Source: Stutzerimonas stutzeri (lineage in GTDB: Bacteria > Pseudomonadota > Gammaproteobacteria > Pseudomonadales > Pseudomonadaceae). From it: a stretch of DNA of 64,000 nucleotides. The number at the start of each line of letters is the position of its first letter. Positions within the stretch are counted from its first letter, which is position 1. A program made the translations under genes and the position numbers. This document shows positions 55,759-64,000 of the stretch, piece after piece. The notes under the pieces are model-generated. The model was not told the DNA's origin and ran no database searches. It saw only the letters and a program-made list of their open reading frames with translations. Location of the stretch: the NCBI RefSeq assembly GCF_013522825.1, contig NZ_JAAMQZ010000018.1:1-64000 (forward strand). Direction: 5' to 3'.

Positions 55759-57138
55759 TCAGAGGAAGGCGAACTTGGCGATGAACACGATGCACAGTAC
55801 GTAGAGGCTTACCGAAACCTTGCTGGCCTGGCCGGTCAGCAGCTTCAGCGTCGCGTAGGTCAGGAAGCCCAGGGCGATGCCGTTGGCGATGGAGAAGGTC
55901 AACGGCATCATCACCACGGTAACGATCGCCGGGATGGTGTCGGTGTGGTCCTTCCAGTCGATATGCGCCATGCCGCTCATCATCAGCATCGCGACGTAGA
56001 TCAACGCACCGGCGGTGGCGTAGGCGGGAATCATCCCGGCCAGCGGGGCGAAGAACATGGCGGCCAGGAACAGCAGACCGACGGTGATGGCGGTGAGCCC
56101 GGTGCGGCCACCGGCGGCCACGCCCGAGGCGCTCTCCACGTAGCTGGTGACCGGCGGGCAACCGACGAAGGCGCCGACGACACTGGAAGTACTGTCGGCC
56201 TTCAACGCGCGGGACAGGTTCTGGATCTTGCCATCCTCATCCACCAGGTTCGCCCGGTGCGCGACGCCCATCAGCGTGCCGGCGGTGTCGAACATGTTGA
56301 CGAACAGGAACGCCAGGATGACGCTGATCATCGCGATGTTGAAAGCCCCGGCAACGTCCATGGCCAGGAAGGTCGGCGCCAGGCTCGGCGGCATCGATAC
56401 CAGTCCGTTGTACTCGACCAGGCCCATGGCCAGGCCGACGCCGGTGACGGCGAGCATGCTGAACAGGATCGCACCGAACACGTTGCGATGACTGAGCACG
56501 GCGATCATCAGGAAACAGATTGCTGCCAGCAGGGCGTTGGGCTCGCTGAATGAGCCCATGGACAATAGTGTGGCAGGGTTGTCGACGACGATACCGGCGG
56601 TCTTCAGACCGATCAGCCCGAGGAACAGCCCGACCCCGGCGCCCATGGCGAAGCGCAGGCTCATTGGGATGCTGTTGAGCAGCCACTCGCGCAGCCGTGA
56701 CAGGCTCATGATCATGAACAGCACGCCCGAGAGGAACACCGCGCCCAGCGCGATTTCCCAGCTGTAGCCCATCTCGCCGACCACCGTGTAGGTGAAGAAG
56801 GCGTTCAGGCCCATGCCCGGCGCGAGGCCCACCGGCCAGTTCGCGTACAGACCCATGAGCATGCAGCCCAGCGCGGCCCCGACGCAGGTCGCGACGAAGG
56901 CTGCGCCGTGGTCGATACCGGCCTCGGCCATGATGTTGGGGTTGACGAAGATGATATAGGCCATGGTGACGAAGGTCGTCAGGCCGGCGAGCAGTTCCGT
57001 TTTGATGCTGGTGCGGTGTTCGCTGAGTTTGAAGAATCGATCGAGCAGCCCGGGTTTTTCCGGCTGCACGGCAAGGGTATGTGGTTCTTGCTTGGTGCTT
57101 TCCAAGGGGTATTCCTCATCGTTCTTGTTGTCGTTCAC
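55759..57138 (-). CDS. Purine permease of the NCS2 AzgA-like group
   Basis: This inner-membrane transporter of 459 residues resembles AdeP/GhxP, which import adenine, guanine or hypoxanthine with protons. About 12-14 hydrophobic helices, VGLAPGMGLNAFFTYTVVG, FVNMFDTAGTLMGVA and VTSYVESASGVAAGGRTGLTA are family signatures. Translation appears to start with GTG at 57138, although no good ribosome-binding site is seen. A perfect TTGTATACAA site lies 98 bases upstream, and the gntR gene is divergent. It corresponds to PA1519 by position. Confidence 0.92.
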   Translation of the reverse strand: MNDNKNDEEYPLESTKQEPHTLAVQPEKPGLLDRFFKLSEHRTSIKTELLAGLTTFVTMAYIIFVNPNIMAEAGIDHGAAFVATCVGAALGCMLMGLYANWPVGLAPGMGLNAFFTYTVVGEMGYSWEIALGAVFLSGVLFMIMSLSRLREWLLNSIPMSLRFAMGAGVGLFLGLIGLKTAGIVVDNPATLLSMGSFSEPNALLAAICFLMIAVLSHRNVFGAILFSMLAVTGVGLAMGLVEYNGLVSMPPSLAPTFLAMDVAGAFNIAMISVILAFLFVNMFDTAGTLMGVAHRANLVDEDGKIQNLSRALKADSTSSVVGAFVGCPPVTSYVESASGVAAGGRTGLTAITVGLLFLAAMFFAPLAGMIPAYATAGALIYVAMLMMSGMAHIDWKDHTDTIPAIVTVVMMPLTFSIANGIALGFLTYATLKLLTGQASKVSVSLYVLCIVFIAKFAFL

Positions 57139-57235
57139 CCAGAGTCGGGAAAACTCTCGAGGCAGGTGATGCTGAGGGGCTCATTCTGTCTCGTTTTTGA
57201 CTTCGAGGTCAGGAAGGCCTTGGGCGATTATGCTT

Positions 57236-57245
57236 TTGTATACAA
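57236..57245. promoter_or_regulatory. GntR-type operator (TTGTATACAA) before the purine permease
   Basis: A perfect palindrome in the 334-base region between the divergent permease and gntR genes, 98 bases before the permease start. Confidence 0.7.
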
Positions 57246-57364
57246 GAAAAGCAACCATGTTTTGTTCATACACTTTCTTTAACTGCGTCAATGCGACGCA
57301 TGACGTGCGCGGATCGAGCAATACCGGGAGCAAACGTGGCATTGATGGGGGGTTGATGTCTGGT

Positions 57365-57374
57365 TTGTGCACAA
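57365..57374. promoter_or_regulatory. GntR-type operator (TTGTGCACAA) before gntR
   Basis: A perfect TTGT-N2-ACAA palindrome 99 bases before the gntR ATG, suggesting autoregulation. The rest of the intergenic region (57139-57472) shows no gene. Confidence 0.65.
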
Positions 57375-57472
57375 TCCTGACGAATAAATTAGGTTCTATA
57401 ACCAATGGCTACTCCAGTCAGTGGCTGAAACGAAGTAAAGTTCGCTCTGCCGAAACCTCGATGCGAGCCATC

Positions 57473-58228
57473 ATGAACGAACAGCTGCAGCCTCTGAAAA
57501 AGCCGACCCGAAACGGCAAGGTGCGTACCGGGACACAGGACGACATCGTCTACGCCCATATCTTCGATGCGATTCTCGAGCAGCGCCTGGCGCCGGGCAC
57601 CAAACTCAGCGAAGAAGCGCTGGGGGAAATCTTCGGAGTGAGCCGCACCATCATCCGGCGTGCGCTGTCGCGGTTGGCTCATGAAGGGGTGGTGTTGTTA
57701 CGGCCCAACCGTGGCGCGGTGGTGGCCTGCCCGAGCGTCGAGGAGGCTCGGCAGATATTCTTCGCACGGCGCCTGGTGGAGCGGGCGATCACCGAGCTGG
57801 CGGTGCAGCACGCCAGCGACGAACAGCTCGCCGAACTGCGGCAGATGGTGATCGACGAACAGGCCTGCTTTGCCCGCGGCGACCGGGGCGCTGGCATTCG
57901 CCTGTCGGGCGAGTTCCACCTGAAACTGGCCGAGATGGCCAAGAACGCCCCCTTGGTGAGTTTCCAGCGCAGCCTGGTCTCCCAGACCTCGCTGATCATC
58001 GCCCAGTACGAAAGCGGCAACCGCTCTCATTGCTCCTATGACGAACACAACCAGCTGATCGACGCCATCGCCGCGCGCGACAGCGACAAGGCCGTGAGCC
58101 TGATGATGCATCACATGGATCATGTCGACAGCAAGCTCAACCTCGACGAAGACAGCGCCTCGGATGATTTGCACGCGGTGTTTTCGCACATCCTGGGGAA
58201 GGCGGGAAAGGCTGCGAAGAAGCGCTGA
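57473..58228 (+). CDS. GntR-family (FadR/FCD subgroup) regulator of purine catabolism
   Basis: This 251-residue regulator has an N-terminal winged helix (about 30-95, DIVYAHIFDAILEQRLAPGTKLSEEALGEIFGVSRTIIRRALSRL) and a helical FCD ligand domain with the metal/ligand residues Asp, His and His typical of the subgroup (SGEFHLKLAEM, YDEHNQLIDAI, MMHHMDH). ATG 57473 (MNEQLQPLKK) is preferred; 57461 is possible. Its place between the permease and guaD-xdh genes, and TTGTNNACAA sites before it and many purine genes, make it the likely local repressor. Urate or xanthine as effector is a guess. Confidence 0.9.
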   Translation: MNEQLQPLKKPTRNGKVRTGTQDDIVYAHIFDAILEQRLAPGTKLSEEALGEIFGVSRTIIRRALSRLAHEGVVLLRPNRGAVVACPSVEEARQIFFARRLVERAITELAVQHASDEQLAELRQMVIDEQACFARGDRGAGIRLSGEFHLKLAEMAKNAPLVSFQRSLVSQTSLIIAQYESGNRSHCSYDEHNQLIDAIAARDSDKAVSLMMHHMDHVDSKLNLDEDSASDDLHAVFSHILGKAGKAAKKR

Positions 58229-58232
58229 GGGC

Positions 58233-58320
58233 CGTAGGGTGGATGGCCGAAGCCATCCACGCCGATGCTGCCAGAGCGAAGCACGCCGGTGGAAAATCGC
58301 TTCGCGGGTTTTCCACCTTA
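58233..58320. repeat. Two REP-type palindromes between gntR and guaD
   Basis: The first unit is GTAGGGTGGATGGC...GCCATCCAC (58233-58260). The second is GGTGGAAAATCGC...TTTTCCACCTTA (58288-58320). Both are palindromes of the GTAGGGTGGA class seen at 30598 and 33575, and lie between convergent genes. Confidence 0.7.
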
Positions 58321-58330
58321 CGGAATGGCT

Positions 58331-59635
58331 TTACGCCTTGCGGTGCACCGAGACGCCGGCGGCGTAGGTTTCTTTCACGGCGCGGTCGTCGCCGAGGATC
58401 ATCAGGGCGAAGAGGCGCTCTTCCAGGCTGCGCGCCTGGCTCAGGCGGTACTCGATCAGTGGCGTGGCCTTGTAGTCAAGCACCACGAAATCCGCGTCCT
58501 TGCCCGGCTGCAGGCTGCCGATCCGGTCGTCCAGATAGAGCGCGCGGGCGCCGCCCAGGGTGGCCAGGTACAGCGATTTGAACGGGTCCAGCTTCTTGCC
58601 CTGCAGCTGCATCACCTTGTAGGCCTCGTTCAGCGATTGCAGCTGGGAGAAGCTGGTGCCGGCGCCAACGTCGGTACCCAGACCAACGCGCACGCCAAAG
58701 CCTTCCACCTTCTCCAGATCGAACAGGCCGCTGCCCAGGAACAGGTTGGAGGTGGGGCAGAAGGCCACCGCCGAGCCGGTTTCGCCGAGGCGCTGGCATT
58801 CGTCGTCGCACAGGTGCACGCCGTGGGCGAACACCGAGCGCGCGCCGATCAGGCCGTGGTGGTCGTAGACGTCCAGGTAGCCCTTGCGCTCGGGGAACAG
58901 CTCGCGCACCCATTCGATCTCCTTGCGGTTCTCGGAGAGGTGGGTATGCATGTAGAGGTCCGGGTATTCCTGGAACAGCTTGCCGGCCAGCGCCAGTTGC
59001 TCCGGCGTGCTGGTCGGGGCGAAGCGCGGGGTGACGGCGTAGTGCAGGCGGCCCTTGCCGTGCCAGCGCTCGATCAGCTCCTTGCTGTCGGCGTAGCCGG
59101 ATTCGGCGGTGTCGGTGAGGTAGTCCGGCGCATTGCGGTCCATCAGCACCTTGCCGGCGATCATCCGCAGGTCGAGCTTGTGCGCCTGCTCGAAGAAGGC
59201 ATCCACCGATTCCTTGTGCACGCTGCCGAACACCAGCGCGGTGGTGGTGCCGTTGCGCAGCAGTTCGCGCAGGAACACCTGGGCGACCTCGCCGGCATGG
59301 ACCTTGTCGGCGAAGGCGCGCTCGGTGGGGAAGGTGTAGGTGTCGAGCCAGTCGAGCAGCTGTTCGCCATAGGAGGCGATCATGCCGGTCTGCGGGTAGT
59401 GGATATGGGTGTCGATGAAGCCGGGGGTGATCAGCGCATCCTTGTACTCGATCACCTCGGTGCCGGCCGGCAGGGTGGACAGCAGGTCGGCGGCGTGGCC
59501 GTTGCGGACCACCTTGCCGTCTTCGACCACCAGCAGGCCGTCTTCGAAATACTCATGGGACGCCTCGATACCCACTTCGCGGGGGTCGGCGAGGCAGTGG
59601 AGCAGGGCGGCACGATAGGCTTTGATCTGGGACAT
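58331..59635 (-). CDS. guaD: Guanine deaminase
   Basis: GuaD hydrolyses guanine to xanthine and ammonia. The 434-residue amidohydrolase has the zinc-binding DTHIHYPQ (about residue 80), the MHTHLSEN strand, FAHGVHLCDDE and VGLGTDVGAGTS with the catalytic Asp. The ATG at 59635 (MSQIKAYRAA) fits; 14 upstream residues are unlikely. It is last in the xdhA, xdhB, xdhC, guaD series and feeds xanthine to the dehydrogenase. Confidence 0.94.
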   Translation of the reverse strand: MSQIKAYRAALLHCLADPREVGIEASHEYFEDGLLVVEDGKVVRNGHAADLLSTLPAGTEVIEYKDALITPGFIDTHIHYPQTGMIASYGEQLLDWLDTYTFPTERAFADKVHAGEVAQVFLRELLRNGTTTALVFGSVHKESVDAFFEQAHKLDLRMIAGKVLMDRNAPDYLTDTAESGYADSKELIERWHGKGRLHYAVTPRFAPTSTPEQLALAGKLFQEYPDLYMHTHLSENRKEIEWVRELFPERKGYLDVYDHHGLIGARSVFAHGVHLCDDECQRLGETGSAVAFCPTSNLFLGSGLFDLEKVEGFGVRVGLGTDVGAGTSFSQLQSLNEAYKVMQLQGKKLDPFKSLYLATLGGARALYLDDRIGSLQPGKDADFVVLDYKATPLIEYRLSQARSLEERLFALMILGDDRAVKETYAAGVSVHRKA

Positions 59636-59677
59636 GATGGTTCTCGGAATCGTTGTGTTGAGTGCTGCGGGCAACAT

Positions 59678-59758
59678 TGTGGGAGGCGCGCCCTCGTGCC
59701 GAAACGGGCCATCGGCTCGCCGAGGCTGAACGTTCGGCCCGAGGGCGGGCCTCCCACA
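59678..59758. repeat. Inverted REP pair between xdhC and guaD
   Basis: TGTGGGAGGCGCGCCCTCG at the left and CGAGGGCGGGCCTCCCACA at the right are inverted copies of a Pseudomonas GTGGGAGG-type REP, about 81 bases in total. It lies in the 140-base spacer between two genes that appear to be co-transcribed. Confidence 0.8.
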
Positions 59759-59775
59759 GAAGAATGGCGGCGCGA

Positions 59776-60636
59776 TTAGCCTGTTTGAGAACGGCGCGCG
59801 GCGGGCACCAGCATCGGTACAGGCTTTTCTCCGTCCGCACTTTTCTCACCGCCCCTCTCACCGAAATGCGCGTTGTAGATGGCGATCACCTCGCCGGCGA
59901 TGGACACCGCGATCTCCACCGGCAGCTTGCCCTTCACTTCGGCGATGCCCATCGGGCAGCGCATGCGTTGCACGGTTTCCGGCTGGAAGCCGCGGTCGCG
60001 CAGGCGGTGTTCGAACTTGGCGCGCTTGCTCTTCGAGCCGATCAGGCCGTAGTAGGTGAAATCGCCGCGCGAGAGGATCGCCGCGGTCAGCTCGAGATCC
60101 AGCTGGTGATTATGCGTCATGACGATGAAGTAGCTGCCGGCGGGCATGTTCTCCACTTCGTCGACCACCTCGTCGTTGACCACCTTTTCCACGCCAGCGG
60201 GGATCTGCGCGGGGAACTCGCTCTCGCGCGAGTCGATCCAGCGCACCTTGCACGGCAGGCTGGCCAGTAGCGGCACCAGCGCACGGCCGACGTGGCCGGC
60301 GCCGAACACGGCGATGTGCGCCTGCGGTTGGCCCATGGGTTCGAACAGCAGCACCGTGGCGCCACCGCAGCATTGGCCCAGGCTGGCGCCGAGGGAGAAG
60401 CGCTCCAGGCGGGTTTCACGTACGCGGTTTTCCAACATTTCGCGGGCGATGGCCTGTGCCTTGTATTCCAGGTGGCCGCCGCCGATGGTGTCGTACAGCC
60501 GCTCACGGCTGACCACCATCTTCGAGCCGGCATTGCGCGGCGTCGAGCCGCGCTCCTCGATGATGGTCACCAGCACGCAGGGTTCGCCTTGCTGCTGCAG
60601 CTCGGCGAGGGCGTTGATCCAGACCGTGTTGCTCAT
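59776..60636 (-). CDS. xdhC: Xanthine dehydrogenase accessory protein XdhC
   Basis: XdhC binds the molybdenum cofactor, promotes its sulfuration and inserts it into XdhB. The 286-residue protein has EERGSTPRNAGSKMVV near the N-terminus, QCCGGATVLLFEP and a Rossmann motif FGAGHVGRAL (about 112-121) and ends with GLIGSKSKRAKFEHRL and IAVSIAGEVIAIYN. The ATG at 60636 (MSNTVWINAL) is preceded by AAGGA. It follows xdhB by about 144 bases containing REP sequences. Confidence 0.94.
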   Translation of the reverse strand: MSNTVWINALAELQQQGEPCVLVTIIEERGSTPRNAGSKMVVSRERLYDTIGGGHLEYKAQAIAREMLENRVRETRLERFSLGASLGQCCGGATVLLFEPMGQPQAHIAVFGAGHVGRALVPLLASLPCKVRWIDSRESEFPAQIPAGVEKVVNDEVVDEVENMPAGSYFIVMTHNHQLDLELTAAILSRGDFTYYGLIGSKSKRAKFEHRLRDRGFQPETVQRMRCPMGIAEVKGKLPVEIAVSIAGEVIAIYNAHFGERGGEKSADGEKPVPMLVPAARRSQTG

Positions 60637-60677
60637 GGTTCTGTCCTTCGTTGTGCCTGAAGGCATGCGATTGCTCT

Positions 60678-60778
60678 TGTAGGAGCGAGCTTGCTCGCGA
60701 AAATGCGCTCGCCGACTGCTGAGGCGTTGCGTCAAAAAGCTTCGCGAACAATGACTAGGCGTCCCCCTCGCTCCTACA
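60678..60778. repeat. Inverted REP pair between xdhB and xdhC
   Basis: The left copy is TGTAGGAGCGAGCTTGCTCG, the classical REP of P. putida/fluorescens-type genomes; the right end is TCGCTCCTACA in inverted orientation. The pair, about 101 bases, fills nearly the whole xdhB-xdhC spacer. Confidence 0.85.
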
Positions 60779-60780
60779 GG

Positions 60781-63180
60781 TCAGTGCGCGGTTTCCACCA
60801 CGGGTTCGACTATGGGGGCTGCCTGTTGCTTCAGCTTGCGCATCTGCTCGACGCCCCAGAGCACCCGCTCCGGCGTTGCCGGCGCATCGATCTTCGGCTG
60901 CACCTTGTAGTCCGCGAGGCTCGCCACGGCGTCCTTGATCGCGCACCAGACCGAGATGCCGAGCATGAACGGCGGCTCGCCGACGGCCTTGGAATGGAAC
61001 ACCGTGTCCTCGGGATTCTTGCGGTTTTCCACCAGCTTGACCCGCAGGTCCAGCGGCATGTCGGCCACTGCCGGCACCTTGTAGCTGGCCGGGCCGCTGG
61101 TCATCAGCTTGCCCTTGTCGTTCCACACCAGCTCTTCCATGGTCAGCCAGCCCATGCCCTGGACGAAGCCGCCTTCCACCTGGCCGATATCGATGGCCGG
61201 GTTCAGCGAGGCGCCGACGTCGTGCAGGATGTCGCTGCGCAGCATCCGGTATTCGCCGGTCAGGGTGTCGACGATCACTTCCGAGCAGGCCGCGCCGTAG
61301 GCGAAGTAGTAGAAGGGCCGGCCGCGTGCCTGGTCGCGGTCGTAGTAGATCTTCGGCGTGCGGTAGAAACCGGTCGCGGACAGCGACACCTGGCCGAAAT
61401 AGGCCTGCTGGATCAGCTCCTCGAAGGCGACGAAGCGATCGCGGATGCGCACCTGGCCGTTCTTGAACTGGACGTCTTCCTCGGTGACGTTGTAGTGCCG
61501 CGCGGCGAATTCGACCAGACGCTGCTTGATCGTCTGCGCCGCGTTCTGCGCGGCCTTGCCGTTGAGGTCGGCGCCGCTGCTGGCTGCCGTCGGCGAGGTG
61601 TTGGGCACCTTGTCGGTGTTGGTGGCGGTGATCTGGATGCGCTCGATATCCACCTGGAACACCTCGGCCACCACCTGCGCGACCTTGATGTTCAGGCCCT
61701 GGCCCATTTCGGTGCCGCCGTGGTTCAGGTGAATGCTGCCGTCGGTGTAGACGTGCACCAGCGCGCCGGCCTGGTTGAGGAAGCTTGCCGTGAAGCTGAT
61801 GCCGAACTTCACCGGCGTCAGCGACAGGCCCTTCTTCAGGATCGGGCTGCTGGCGTTGAACGCACGGATTTCCTCGCGGCGCTTGGCGTATTCGCTGCTG
61901 GCCTCCAGTTCGGCGGTCATCTCGTCGAGCATGTTGTGCTCGACGGTCTGGTAGTAGGGCGTGACGTTGCGCTCGGTCTTGCCGTAGTAGTTGCGCTTGC
62001 GCACCTCCAGCGGGTCCTTGCCCAGCTCGCGCGAGACCGCATCCATGATCTCCTCGATGGCGACCATGCCCTGCGGACCGCCGAAGCCGCGGTAGGCGGT
62101 ATTCGACGCCATGTTGGTCTTGCAGCGATGACCGTGGATGGTGGCATCGCCCAGGTAATAGGCGTTGTCGGAGTGGAACATGGCGCGGTCGACGATGGAG
62201 CCCGACAGGTCCGGCGAGTAGCCGCAGTTGCCGGCCAGGTCGATCTGGATGCCGTGCAGCAGGCCGTCGTCGTCGAAGCCCACGTCGTATTCGACGTAGA
62301 AGGGGTGACGCTTGCCGGTCATGGTCATGTCTTCCATGCGCGGCAGGCGCATCTTGGTCGGGCGACCGGTCAGGTGGGCGATCACCGCACATATGCAGGC
62401 CGGGCCGGCGGCCTGGGTTTCCTTGCCGCCGAAGCCACCGCCCATGCGGCGCATGTCGATGACGATCTTGTTCATCGAAACGCCCAGCACCTCGGCCACC
62501 AGTTTCTGCACCTCGGTGGGGTTCTGCGTCGAGGTGTAGACGATCATGCCGCCGTCTTCGGTGGGCATCACCGAGGAAATCTGCGTCTCCAGGTAGAAGT
62601 GCTCCTGGCCGCCGATATGCAGCGTGCCCTGCAGGCGGCGCGGTGCGCTCGCCAGTGCGCCGGCGGAGTCGCCGCGCTTGTGGGTGTGGCTGTCGAGCAC
62701 GAAATGCTGCTTGCGCAGCGCCTCGACTACGTCGAGCACCGGCTCCAGGTCCTCGTATTCGATGATCGCGGCCATGGCGGCCTTGCGCGCGGTTTCCAGG
62801 CTGTCGGCGGCGACGGCGATTACCGGCTGGCCAATGTACTCGACCTTGCCGTCCGCCAGCAGCGGGTCGCCGGCGACCACCGGACCAATGTCCAGCTGAC
62901 CGGGCACGTCTTCGGCGGTGATGACGATGGCCACGCCCGGAACCTGATAGCAGGGCGAGGTATCGATGCTGACGATGCGGGCATGGGCGCGGTCGCTCAT
63001 GCGGGCATAGACGTGCAGTTGGTTGGGGAACTCCAGGCGGTCGTCGACGTATACCGCTTCACCGGAAACGTGCTTGTCCGCGCTGTCGTGTTTGACGCTG
63101 CGACCGACGCCAGTGACCAGGTCCTGCTTGAACAGGGCGGCGATTTCTTCCTGGCTTCGTACAAGGCTGTGGTTAGACAT
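60781..63180 (-). CDS. xdhB: Xanthine dehydrogenase molybdopterin-binding subunit
   Basis: XdhB is the large subunit that oxidises hypoxanthine and xanthine to urate at a molybdenum centre. The 799-residue protein has molybdopterin motifs GGGFGGKETQ, AYRGFGGPQGM and GTEMGQG, and near the C-terminus the catalytic Glu in KAVGEPPFMLG. It overlaps the xdhA stop by eight bases (63173-63180), implying coupling. Full length for the family. Confidence 0.96.
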   Translation of the reverse strand: MSNHSLVRSQEEIAALFKQDLVTGVGRSVKHDSADKHVSGEAVYVDDRLEFPNQLHVYARMSDRAHARIVSIDTSPCYQVPGVAIVITAEDVPGQLDIGPVVAGDPLLADGKVEYIGQPVIAVAADSLETARKAAMAAIIEYEDLEPVLDVVEALRKQHFVLDSHTHKRGDSAGALASAPRRLQGTLHIGGQEHFYLETQISSVMPTEDGGMIVYTSTQNPTEVQKLVAEVLGVSMNKIVIDMRRMGGGFGGKETQAAGPACICAVIAHLTGRPTKMRLPRMEDMTMTGKRHPFYVEYDVGFDDDGLLHGIQIDLAGNCGYSPDLSGSIVDRAMFHSDNAYYLGDATIHGHRCKTNMASNTAYRGFGGPQGMVAIEEIMDAVSRELGKDPLEVRKRNYYGKTERNVTPYYQTVEHNMLDEMTAELEASSEYAKRREEIRAFNASSPILKKGLSLTPVKFGISFTASFLNQAGALVHVYTDGSIHLNHGGTEMGQGLNIKVAQVVAEVFQVDIERIQITATNTDKVPNTSPTAASSGADLNGKAAQNAAQTIKQRLVEFAARHYNVTEEDVQFKNGQVRIRDRFVAFEELIQQAYFGQVSLSATGFYRTPKIYYDRDQARGRPFYYFAYGAACSEVIVDTLTGEYRMLRSDILHDVGASLNPAIDIGQVEGGFVQGMGWLTMEELVWNDKGKLMTSGPASYKVPAVADMPLDLRVKLVENRKNPEDTVFHSKAVGEPPFMLGISVWCAIKDAVASLADYKVQPKIDAPATPERVLWGVEQMRKLKQQAAPIVEPVVETAH

Positions 63181-64000
63181 AAGCGGTCACCCTCGTTTCG
63201 GTTTTCGGTGCGTGCTGTTCCAGGAAGCACTTGCGTAGCAGGTTCTGTGCAACCAGCAGGCGGTACTCGCGGCTGGCGCGGAAGTCGGTCAGAGGCGTGA
63301 AGTCCTGGGCCAGAGCCTCGCAGGCGCGTTCGGCCGTCTCCAGGGTGAAGGACGCGCCGATCAGCGCGCCCTCACAGGCCACCGCCCGCTTCGGAATCGC
63401 CGCCATGCCGCCGAAGGCGACGCGGGCATCGGCAATCACGCCGTTCTCGACGCTCAGATCGAAGGCCGCGCATACCGCGGAAATGTCGTCGTCCAGACGT
63501 TTGGACACCTTGTAGGCGCGGAATATCTGCTCCGGCCGGGCGCGCGGGACGAGAACCTTCTCGATGAATTCGCCGGGTTCGCGGGCGGTGACCTTGTAGT
63601 CGATGAAGTAATCCTGCAGCGGCAGGGTGCGGCTGCGTTCGCCCTTGCGCAGCACCACCTGGGCGCCAAGGGCGATCAGCAATGGCGGCGAGTCACCGAT
63701 GGGCGAGGCGTTGCCGATGTTGCCGCCCAGGGTGCCCTGGTTGCGGATCTGCAAGGATGCGAAGCGGTGCAGCAGCTCGCCGAAATCGGGGTATTCGGCA
63801 GCCAGCGCTTCGTAGCAGTCGGTCAGGGCGGTGGCCGCGCCAAGCTCGATGTGGCTGTCGCTGACTTCGACCTGCTTCATTTCGGCGATATGGCCGACAT
63901 AGATCATCACCGGCAGTTCGCGGTGGAACTGGGTGACTTCCAGCGCGAGATCGGTGCCGCCGGCCAGCAGGCGGGCGTCCGGGTTGGCGCTGTAGATCTC
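63173..64000 (-). CDS. xdhA: Xanthine dehydrogenase FAD/Fe-S subunit, partial
   Basis: This gene runs off the right edge of the window; 275 C-terminal residues are visible. They cover the FAD-binding domain, with ARLLAGGTDLALEVT near the edge, GGNIGNASPIGDSPP and the following FAD region, then the CO-dehydrogenase-flavoprotein C-terminal domain. The N-terminal 2Fe-2S domains would lie outside. XdhA passes electrons from XdhB to NAD+. It is the first visible gene of the xdhABC-guaD series, so the operon promoter is beyond the window. Confidence 0.95.
   Translation of the reverse strand, partial: EIYSANPDARLLAGGTDLALEVTQFHRELPVMIYVGHIAEMKQVEVSDSHIELGAATALTDCYEALAAEYPDFGELLHRFASLQIRNQGTLGGNIGNASPIGDSPPLLIALGAQVVLRKGERSRTLPLQDYFIDYKVTAREPGEFIEKVLVPRARPEQIFRAYKVSKRLDDDISAVCAAFDLSVENGVIADARVAFGGMAAIPKRAVACEGALIGASFTLETAERACEALAQDFTPLTDFRASREYRLLVAQNLLRKCFLEQHAPKTETRVTAYV

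Noticed and set aside
61917-62147. Possible frameshift or second gene within xdhB
   Set aside because: The main frame is uninterrupted for 799 residues with all motifs, so the other frame is a shadow.
60691-63300. An 869-residue open frame opposite xdhB
   Set aside because: Antisense shadow; valine-, alanine-, histidine- and glycine-rich with no motifs, while xdhB has full molybdopterin motifs.

Overview
The window looks like a chromosomal segment of a Pseudomonas (sensu lato). Support comes from gene order that matches my recollection of P. aeruginosa blocks: a second Lon copy (AsrA), putP and a ZnuD-like receptor; metG-apbC-dcd; gcl-hyi-glxR-glycerate kinase-pyk; and the purine block puuE-uraD-allA-hiuH-transporter-gntR-guaD-xdhC-xdhB-xdhA. 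Typical Pseudomonas REP palindromes and high-GC codon use agree. The repeats and the rearranged neighbourhoods suggest a mendocina/oleovorans/alcaligenes-like species rather than P. aeruginosa, but species cannot be fixed from sequence reading alone. I saw no prophage, transposase, CRISPR array or rRNA.

Layout. 1-10 kb: a Lon-family protease, a small DUF3203-like protein, putP, a Zur-box-preceded zinc receptor with a His-rich loop, and modABC-modE with a ModE-like palindrome. 10-16 kb: tRNA-Gly(CCC), metG with a Cys-rich peptide and rsuA (overlapping genes), apbC, a cold-shock gene and dcd. 16-24 kb: a short-chain dehydrogenase, sodB, argO/argP, a membrane-anchored coiled-coil protein, a diguanylate cyclase, a KGG-repeat stress peptide and the flavohaemoglobin hmp with a perfect FNR/ANR-type box. 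24-34 kb: a DUF2188 protein, a urea transporter and the glyoxylate operon gcl to pyk with a divergent LysR gene. 34-41 kb: exonuclease III, a GAF-EAL protein, a tripartite MFS efflux operon and a DUF2383 protein. 41-64 kb: a purine/uric acid catabolic island interrupted by a copper and zinc efflux cassette.

How the genes work together. Guanine deaminase and xanthine dehydrogenase (with XdhC) lead to urate. The membrane cytochrome c urate oxidase PuuD, HIU hydrolase, OHCU decarboxylase and the PuuE allantoinase take urate to allantoate. AllA releases glyoxylate and urea. Glyoxylate can enter Gcl, Hyi, GlxR, glycerate kinase and pyruvate kinase, all encoded 10-20 kb away, and a urea transporter lies next to that operon. 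The mod operon supplies the molybdenum that xanthine dehydrogenase needs. No allantoicase (alc) gene is present in the slot where P. aeruginosa has one.

The main discovery candidate is a local regulon. The palindrome TTGTNNACAA occurs at six places in the 41-58 kb region, with three near matches. It lies before the transporter, the gntR gene itself, the puuE operon, hiuH, a Tsx-like porin, a chemoreceptor, a DMT exporter and a tetR/orphan binding-protein pair. The chemoreceptor also has a sigma-28 (FliA) type promoter with the operator just downstream of the expected start site. This points to a GntR-controlled unit that joins purine catabolism to outer-membrane entry, uptake and chemotaxis.
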